Below, in pieces: positions 6,011 through 9,638 of a stretch of 9,638 nt of DNA (positions are counted from its first letter, which is position 1; every line of letters begins with the position of its first letter). Origin of the DNA: Rubrobacter sp. GTDB lineage: Bacteria; Actinomycetota; Rubrobacteria; Rubrobacterales; Rubrobacteraceae. A program made the translations under genes and the position numbers. The stretch spans positions 1 through 9,638 of the forward strand of contig JADDPR010000302.1 in NCBI GenBank assembly GCA_016781775.1. Reading direction: 5' to 3'. Below the pieces are notes generated by a model. The model ran no database searches and was not told the origin of the DNA. It saw only the letters and a program-made list of their open reading frames with translations.

Positions 6011-7420
6011 CTACCGGGTGGGTCCGGCGGTCCCCTCAGCGGCGGCTTCGGGGGCGGTCGCGTCGAGCTTCGGGTCCGGGCGGACGTCGGGGACGCGCAG
6101 GAGAAGGAAGAGGCCGAGGGCCATGATCGGGATAAGCGATCCTATGGCTACCCGGTAGCTCAGGGTACCGTACCCTTCCAGCGCGGTGAGGACGGAGGCG
6201 ATCACGACGGGCCCCAGCACGGCCGAGAGCTTGTCGGTCAGAACGTAGATCCCGAAGAACTCGCCCACCCTCTCGGGGGGCGAGAGAGCGAGAAGCATGG
6301 CCCGGCTGACGGTCCAGGTCCCACCGAGGGCGCTCCCGACGAGCGGCCCGGCCATAAACAGCATCCAAGGCGCGGTCGCGACGACGGCCAGGGAGATCGA
6401 GACGAGCCAGAGCAGGAGCACCGAGACCAGCGTCTTCTTTGGCCCGACGCGATCGGAGGCGAGACCGAATGCCACCGACCCCACGCCCGCGAAGACGGTC
6501 GAGAAGAGCAAGAGGTTCCTCGTCTGCGATCCGTCCATCTCGAAGACCTCCCGCCCGTAAAGTCCCATGTTGTTGATCGCGGCGTTCGCCGCGTCGGTGT
6601 AGAGCAGGGTCGAGATCATGAAGACGCCAAGGCCCGCATAAGCCCTCATGCTCCTCGCCGTCGAGAAGACGCCCCGATACACCTCGGCGAGGCGTACGGG
6701 CCGCGGCTCCCTGACCACCCTGTCGGGGACGAAGAAGAACGCGGGCAGGCTAAAAATCAAAAAGAGTGCGGCCGTCGGCAAGAAGGCGTTGGAGCTTGTC
6801 TCCCCGGAGACGTCGATCCAGCCGCCCAGAGGACCAAGGGTCGAGCGGGCCGCCTCCGGACCCCCGAAGGTCAGGCCGAAGAGCGACTGCTCGGAGACGA
6901 AGAAGGTGAGGGCGAGAAGAGCCACGATGGCCCCTGCGTATCCCACCCCGGTCCCGTACCCGCTTATGCGCCCCGTCCCGCGTCCGGCTGCGACGCCGGG
7001 CAGCAACGCATAGTAGAACACCAGCGCGGACTGGTAAGCGACCTGGGCCGCCACAAAGAACACCGCCGCCACCACAAGCATCGCGGCCGCGCCGGAGATG
7101 CTCCCCACGAGGCCGAGCCCGGCCGTAAACGCCACCGCGAGCAGGGTGAAGATCACGAGGTACGGCCGCCGCCTCTGCTTGAGGTCCGCAACCGCCCCCA
7201 GCACCGGCGCCGTCAACACCACCATAAACGCCGAAAAGGCCGCCAGGTAGTTGTAGACGTTCCCGCCGGCCCCCATCTCGCCCCCGAACCACAGGGGGAA
7301 GAAGTAGCTCAAGATGCTGATCGAGAAGATCGTGTTCGAAAAATCGTAGATCACCCAGGACCACACGGAGAGCCCCGACGCCCTCCCCCCCGAGCCCCCG
7401 GATGTGCCGTCGCCCTTCAT
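6011..7420 (-). CDS. MFS transporter, Atg22/UMF1-like family
   Basis: This 469-residue membrane protein has twelve probable helices. The N-terminal WSWVIYDFSNTIFS (20-33) and the FFPLWF that follows are the hallmark of the Atg22-like (UMF1) branch of the major facilitator superfamily. Typical MFS cytoplasmic loops are GAVADLKQRRRPYL (75-88) and ASDRVGPKKT (321-330). A late conserved block is SRAMLLALSPPERVGEFFG (372-390). In fungi Atg22 exports amino acids from the vacuole; bacterial members are mostly uncharacterised, so the substrate here is unknown. The ATG at 7420 has no Shine-Dalgarno, but a TATACT box lies just upstream, suggesting a leaderless message. A GTG at codon 19, preceded by GGGGGGAGG, is a weaker alternative. 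The C-terminal tail is Ala-, Pro- and Asp-rich and probably cytoplasmic. Confidence 0.9.
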   Translation of the reverse strand: MKGDGTSGGSGGRASGLSVWSWVIYDFSNTIFSISILSYFFPLWFGGEMGAGGNVYNYLAAFSAFMVVLTAPVLGAVADLKQRRRPYLVIFTLLAVAFTAGLGLVGSISGAAAMLVVAAVFFVAAQVAYQSALVFYYALLPGVAAGRGTGRISGYGTGVGYAGAIVALLALTFFVSEQSLFGLTFGGPEAARSTLGPLGGWIDVSGETSSNAFLPTAALFLIFSLPAFFFVPDRVVREPRPVRLAEVYRGVFSTARSMRAYAGLGVFMISTLLYTDAANAAINNMGLYGREVFEMDGSQTRNLLLFSTVFAGVGSVAFGLASDRVGPKKTLVSVLLLWLVSISLAVVATAPWMLFMAGPLVGSALGGTWTVSRAMLLALSPPERVGEFFGIYVLTDKLSAVLGPVVIASVLTALEGYGTLSYRVAIGSLIPIMALGLFLLLRVPDVRPDPKLDATAPEAAAEGTAGPTR

Positions 7421-7429
7421 AGCGGCGGC

Positions 7430-7435
7430 AGTATA
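7430..7435 (-). promoter_or_regulatory. Probable -10 box for a leaderless MFS transcript
   Basis: TATACT on the minus strand (five of six consensus bases) ends 9 bases before ATG 7420. Transcription would then start within about 3 bases of the initiation codon. A -35 box at the right distance is poor (ATGCCG, 7458-7453). No ribosome binding site precedes the ATG, which agrees with leaderless initiation. Confidence 0.45.
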
Positions 7436-7483
7436 AGCCCGCGCCCGAACCCCGGCATGGGTCGTAAGGAACTAAAAGCTATT

Positions 7484-7582
7484 AGCCCGTCAGACCACGA
7501 CTTCGGTCAGCGCTACCGGGCGGCGCCTGCGCGTATCCAGCCCATGGCCGAAAGCCACCTCCGGGCGGCGTGCTGACGGGCT
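7484..7582 (-). repeat. Long-range inverted repeat enclosing a structured intergenic segment
   Basis: AGCCCGTCAG (7484-7493) and CTGACGGGCT (7573-7582) are perfect 10-base inverted repeats 79 bases apart. Between them lie a 10-base direct repeat CCGGGCGGCG (7516-7525, with a second copy at 7561-7570) and several short palindromes. Transcribed leftward, the segment would form a closed multi-branch fold after the ZIP gene and before the MFS gene. I recognise no known RNA family. Confidence 0.4.
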
Positions 7583-7588
7583 GACAGC

Positions 7589-7617
7589 TTCGGCTAGGGG
7601 TTCCGCCCTTAGCCGAA
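7589..7617 (-). terminator. Terminator hairpin at the end of the ZIP gene
   Basis: TTCGGCTAGGGG (7589-7600) pairs with CCCTTAGCCGAA (7606-7617) around TTCCG, with a single mismatch. The stem includes the last codons and the TAA stop of the ZIP gene (7611-7609). No T-run follows on the minus strand. Confidence 0.55.
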
Positions 7618-8100
7618 CGCTACGTCGAGCGTCATCATGACGCCGAAGCCGAGCATGAGGGACATGGTGGCGAGGTCGGCGTAGCCGCCTTTCTGGGACT
7701 CGGGGATGAGTTCCTCGACGACGACGAAGATCATCGCGCCTGCGGCGAAGGCGAGGGCGTATGGTAAGAGGGGCTGGGCGAGGCTGACGGCGACTACCCC
7801 TATTACCCCCGCGATGGGCTCGACGACGGCGGAGAGTTGGCCGTAGAAGAAGCTTTTGCCGAGCGGCATGCCCTCGCGCCTGAGCGGCATCGAGACGGCG
7901 GTTCCCTCGGGGAAGTTCTGGATGCCGATGCCGACGGCGAGCGCTATGGCCGCCGCCAGCGAGGCCCCTTCGAAGCCCGCCGCCACCGCCCCGAAGGCGA
8001 CGCCCACGGCGAGCCCTTCCGGTATGTTGTGCAGCGTTATGGCGGAGACGAGGAGGACGCTGCGTTTCCAGGTCGTCTCGAATCCCTCGGCCTTCCTCAT
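7609..8100 (-). CDS. ZIP transporter, C-terminal part (helices 4-8)
   Basis: Counted from ATG 8100 this part is 163 residues. The frame itself is open further upstream and encodes PHLHPGDP just before that ATG. Helix 4 contains HNIPEG (His24 to Gly29) and helix 5 contains IQNFPEG (Ile60 to Gly66), the paired metal-binding signature of the ZIP family. Later helices hold SAVVEPIAG and VEELIPES. No ribosome binding site precedes the ATG, so separate translation would need coupling through the ATGA overlap with the N-terminal part. Confidence 0.65.
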   Translation of the reverse strand: MRKAEGFETTWKRSVLLVSAITLHNIPEGLAVGVAFGAVAAGFEGASLAAAIALAVGIGIQNFPEGTAVSMPLRREGMPLGKSFFYGQLSAVVEPIAGVIGVVAVSLAQPLLPYALAFAAGAMIFVVVEELIPESQKGGYADLATMSLMLGFGVMMTLDVAFG

Positions 8101-8423
8101 CGGGTCGCCCGGGTGCAGGTGCGGTAGAGCACCCAGTCCAACCCCCTCAGGAAGACGCCGCCGGCCAGAAAACCGACGACCGCCGGGATCCAGGCCGCGG
8201 TCCCGTTGGCTTCCGCAAGCTCTATCGCCGGCGCCAGCAGCGAGAAGTAGCTCGCCGCGATCATGACCCCGCCCGCGAACCCGAGCATGGCGTCCAGGAC
8301 CCAGCGCTTGACTTCCTTGGTGAAGAAGACCAGCGCCGCCCCGAGCGCCGTCATCGCATAGGTGAAGCCCGTGGCGAGCAGCACCTGCCACACCGGGGAC
8401 AACCCCCTGATAGCGTCTACCAC
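8097..8423 (-). CDS. ZIP transporter, N-terminal part (helices 1-3)
   Basis: From GTG 8423 this part is 108 residues. From the upstream ATG at 8459 it would be 120. I prefer the GTG because GAGGAG (8438-8433) stands 9 bases before it, whereas the ATG has no clear site. Helix 2 reads GFAGGVMIAASYFSLLAPAIE, typical of GufA-like ZIP proteins. Helix 3 (WIPAVVGFLAGGVFLRG) ends at GLDWVL. The following residues YRTCTRATR are out-of-frame translation of the conserved loop. On its own this part lacks the metal-binding helices 4 and 5. Confidence 0.65.
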   Translation of the reverse strand: MVDAIRGLSPVWQVLLATGFTYAMTALGAALVFFTKEVKRWVLDAMLGFAGGVMIAASYFSLLAPAIELAEANGTAAWIPAVVGFLAGGVFLRGLDWVLYRTCTRATR

Positions 8424-8432
8424 CCGGTGTTT

Positions 8433-8438
8433 CTCCTC
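8433..8438 (-). promoter_or_regulatory. Ribosome binding site favouring a GTG start for ZIP
   Basis: GAGGAG on the minus strand, 9 bases before GTG 8423, is the best Shine-Dalgarno match in this stretch. The alternative ATG 8459 lies upstream of it and would translate through it. Confidence 0.5.
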
Positions 8439-8480
8439 AGGGACCGTGCCGTGAGCCATGTGGGCGATTGCCTGGTAGGC

Positions 8481-8509
8481 TTCATACCTCTATTAAACAC
8501 CATTGCCAA
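8481..8509 (-). promoter_or_regulatory. Probable promoter of the ZIP gene
   Basis: TTGGCA (8509-8504, five of six) and TATGAA (8486-8481, four of six) are 17 bases apart on the minus strand. The -35 is identical to that of the permease promoter. Transcription would begin near 8474, some 50 bases before GTG 8423. GGTA and TACC form a small inverted repeat (8475-8489 region) over the -10, a possible but weak operator. Confidence 0.45.
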
Positions 8510-8542
8510 GCGGGTTACGGCGACCGGCCGCGCCTCCTTGTT

Positions 8543-8569
8543 GGCGGACGGGACCGGTGCCCGAACGCC
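8543..8569 (-). terminator. Hairpin after the repressor gene
   Basis: GGCG-CGGG and CCCG-CGCC pair around a 7-base loop, with a 2x2 mismatch inside the stem, starting 3 bases beyond the repressor stop codon. No T-run follows. It would separate the repressor transcript from the ZIP promoter. Confidence 0.4.
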
Positions 8570-8571
8570 GT

Positions 8572-9252
8572 CTAGGAGAGGAGCCGGACGAAGATCGAAC
8601 GCGCCAACGGCCCCCCGAGCGAGTGGGAGACGCCCTCTTCGTCCTCGACGGTCACGACGCCGTCGAGTTCGCGAACCTCCTTGACCTCCAGGGATCTGCC
8701 CGGCACGAGCCCGCGCTCCCCCAGGTACGCGAGCACGGGGGCCTCCTCGTTGTGTACCCGGGTGACGTGGACCCGCCCTCCGGCCATCACCTCACCCAGC
8801 GGGAAGGAGTCCTCCGCCGCTAGGACACCATCTGCCCCCGGAATAGGGGCCCCGTGGGGATCACGCGCGGGATGCCCCAGAAACTCCGCCAGGCGCTCCG
8901 TGAAGTTGTCGGAGACGGCGTGCTCGAGCCGCTCGGCCTCCTCGTGCACGTCCTGCCACGAGTACCCGAGATGCTCCAGCAGAAAGGTCTCGATGAGCCG
9001 GTGCCTGCGCACCGACCGCAACGCCTCGGCTCGCCCCCTCTCGGTCAGCGAAGCCCCGCGGTAGCGCTCGTAACTAACCAACCCAAGCTCCTGCAAACGC
9101 CCGAGCATCTTCGTGAGCGAAGCCGGCGCGACCGAGAGCCGCGCGGCTATCTCCGTCGTGGAAGCGGCCCCCGAACCGGCGAGCTCCCAAATGATCTTCA
9201 CGTAGTCGCCGATCGACGAAGAAAGAGGCTGCGCCGCTGTAGATTCCCCCAT
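8572..9252 (-). CDS. mntR: DtxR/MntR-family metal-dependent transcriptional repressor
   Basis: This 226-residue cytoplasmic regulator binds DNA when loaded with metal and represses metal-uptake genes. The winged helix spans about residues 14-73 (SIGDYVKIIWEL, then TTEIAARLSVAPASLTKMLGRL, then YERYRGASLTERG). The metal and dimer domain follows, with His84, Glu88, His103, Glu107, Glu110 and His111. A C-terminal SH3-like FeoA domain covers about 155-226 (LVPGRSLEVKEV). At the ancillary site there is Asp16 where DtxR has Met10 and Glu107 where DtxR has Cys102, as in manganese-type MntR; the three-domain length matches mycobacterial MntR/SirR. The start is ATG 9252. A TTG at 9264 is in frame but falls inside the -10 box. 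It is followed by a ZIP transporter and is divergent from a gene with a matching operator. The symbol is by analogy. Confidence 0.88.
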   Translation of the reverse strand: MGESTAAQPLSSSIGDYVKIIWELAGSGAASTTEIAARLSVAPASLTKMLGRLQELGLVSYERYRGASLTERGRAEALRSVRRHRLIETFLLEHLGYSWQDVHEEAERLEHAVSDNFTERLAEFLGHPARDPHGAPIPGADGVLAAEDSFPLGEVMAGGRVHVTRVHNEEAPVLAYLGERGLVPGRSLEVKEVRELDGVVTVEDEEGVSHSLGGPLARSIFVRLLS

Positions 9253-9263
9253 GATTCCAACCA

Positions 9264-9269
9264 ATTATA
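9264..9269 (-). promoter_or_regulatory. Consensus -10 box of the repressor gene
   Basis: The minus strand reads a perfect TATAAT, with its last base 11 bases before ATG 9252. Transcription would start about 5 bases before the ATG, so the message is nearly leaderless. TTGTTT upstream (9294-9289) is a poor -35 at 19 bases. The box rules out the in-frame TTG at 9264 as start. Confidence 0.55.
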
Positions 9270-9324
9270 CAGACCGGACTCCCTACCCAAACAAGCCGAC
9301 CCGCACTTTGACCCCACCTCTCCC

Positions 9325-9353
9325 TCGACAGGGAACAATCGCACGTCTATTTT
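9325..9353 (+). promoter_or_regulatory. Promoter of the divergent membrane-protein gene
   Basis: TCGACA (9325-9330, five of six) and TATTTT (9348-9353, four of six) are 17 bases apart. Start of transcription is expected near 9360, about 50 bases before ATG 9411. The -10 runs into the palindrome described next. Confidence 0.5.
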
Positions 9354-9367
9354 TAGCCTTAGCTAAA
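9352..9367. promoter_or_regulatory. DtxR/MntR-like operator
   Basis: TTTAGC and GCTAAA are perfect 6-base inverted repeats around CTTA. The TTAG...CTAA shape matches the half-sites used by DtxR, IdeR and MntR proteins. It overlaps the end of the -10 box and the expected transcription start of the rightward gene, the classical repressor position. The neighbouring repressor gene is the obvious partner. A second small palindrome, TCACAAGTGA, abuts it at 9368-9377. Confidence 0.6.
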
Positions 9368-9410
9368 TCACAAGTGAGCACCGAGCAACATTTTACGAAC
9401 GGAGGCGTCG

Positions 9411-9638
9411 ATGGGACGGAAGAGTGATTTTATTTATATGGTGGCGGCCCTCTCGATGGTGGCCGCGCTGATGCACTTTTGGGTGACACCGGAGCATTTC
9501 GAGGAATGGTGGGGGTACGGGGTCTTTTTTCTCGCCGCCGCCGTGGCTCAGGGAGTATATGGTCTGGCCCTGCTGCGCCGTAGGGACCCCGGGCGGGCTT
9601 TGCTGCTCCTCGGCGTCGTCGGCAACCTCGCGCTCGTC
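9411..9638 (+). CDS. Small multi-helix membrane protein, partial at window end
   Basis: The first 76 codons are present and the gene runs off the window. ATG 9411 follows GGAGG (9401-9405) at 5 bases, an excellent ribosome binding site. Helix 1 is about residues 7-25 (FIYMVAALSMVAALMHFWV), helix 2 about 36-55 (YGVFFLAAAVAQGVYGLALL), and helix 3 begins near 63. Between helices 1 and 2 lies TPEHFEEWWGYG, with His22, Glu28, His29, Glu31 and Glu32 close together, which could bind a metal. Short actinobacterial membrane proteins with a similar PEH..EWW..G.FF pattern exist to my memory, without known function. The first codons are less GC-rich than the rest of the window. Its promoter carries a DtxR/MntR-type operator, so it is probably metal-controlled. 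Confidence 0.8.
   Translation, partial: MGRKSDFIYMVAALSMVAALMHFWVTPEHFEEWWGYGVFFLAAAVAQGVYGLALLRRRDPGRALLLLGVVGNLALV

Larger units (their letters stand above)
7609..8459 (-). pseudogene. ZIP-family metal transporter (GufA type), frame-interrupted
   Basis: Taken together this is one ZIP transporter of about 270-280 residues, the family's normal size, which would move zinc, manganese or iron into the cytoplasm. The first three helices are in one frame and helices 4-8 in another. The reading changes near 8125-8130, where the minus strand has CTCTA between the codons for DWV and PHLHPGDP. Removing one CT would join DWVL directly to PHLHPGDPMRKAEG, so a CT duplication is the simplest explanation. 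The break falls in the variable loop between helices 3 and 4. The first frame ends TGA at 8099-8097, overlapping an ATG of the second frame at 8100. It may be an inactivating mutation, a sequence error, recoding or two coupled half-genes. The gene lies between the MntR-like repressor and the MFS gene, which favours a metal-regulated role. Confidence 0.75.

Noticed and set aside
7472..7485. A second metal-repressor box, CTAA-N6-TTAG, upstream of the MFS gene
   Set aside because: The half-sites are reversed relative to the TTAG...CTAA order of DtxR-type boxes, the arms are only 4 bases, and it lies well upstream of the likely promoter.
5303..7576. A 757-codon open frame on the plus strand
   Set aside because: It is antisense to nagA and the MFS gene, very rich in Arg, Gly, Glu and His, and without any recognisable domain. 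Long antisense frames are common in high-GC DNA.
9253..9264. An earlier TTG start for the repressor
   Set aside because: The TTG falls inside the TATAAT box, so it would not be in the transcript. Family similarity begins at SIGDYVK in any case.

Overview
The window is high-GC bacterial chromosome (about two thirds G+C by eye, third codon positions nearly all G or C). It still uses ATA for Ile and AGG for Arg quite often, starts several genes with TTG or GTG, and carries actinobacterial-style regulators and weakly U-tailed terminators. This fits a deep-branching actinomycete, most likely a Rubrobacter relative; that is an inference from style and gene content, not from a search. No rRNA, tRNA, CRISPR array or insertion sequence was seen.

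Layout. Bases 1-124 hold the debris or tail of an upstream gene. Plus-strand genes follow: an aldehyde dehydrogenase (125-1561), a family 9 glycosyltransferase overlapping it by 23 bases (1539-2630), a 320-base intergenic region with a near-consensus promoter, and an APC-family amino-acid permease (2951-4447). Directly behind the permease lies a broken universal stress protein gene (about 4456-4745), which contains a perfect 26-bp inverted repeat with a 5-base loop.

From there the genes run on the minus strand. nagA (N-acetylglucosamine-6-phosphate deacetylase, 5887-4742) converges on the permease region. Upstream of it are an Atg22/UMF1-type MFS transporter (7420-6011), a GufA-type ZIP metal transporter interrupted by a frame change between its third and fourth membrane helices (8459-7609), and a DtxR/MntR-family metal-dependent repressor (9252-8572). 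Divergent from the repressor is a small membrane protein cut by the window end (9411 onward). Its promoter is overlapped by a DtxR/MntR-like palindrome (TTTAGC-CTTA-GCTAAA).

How they work together. The right third looks like a metal-homeostasis locus: a Mn-type repressor, a ZIP transporter and a membrane protein with a metal-box promoter. The middle is catabolic and transport: amino-sugar deacetylation, a permease and an MFS exporter or importer, apparently as separate transcription units. The left third pairs an aldehyde dehydrogenase with a glycosyltransferase in one likely operon. The most notable points are the split ZIP gene, the inverted repeat inside the stress-protein remnant, and the operator in front of the uncharacterised membrane protein.
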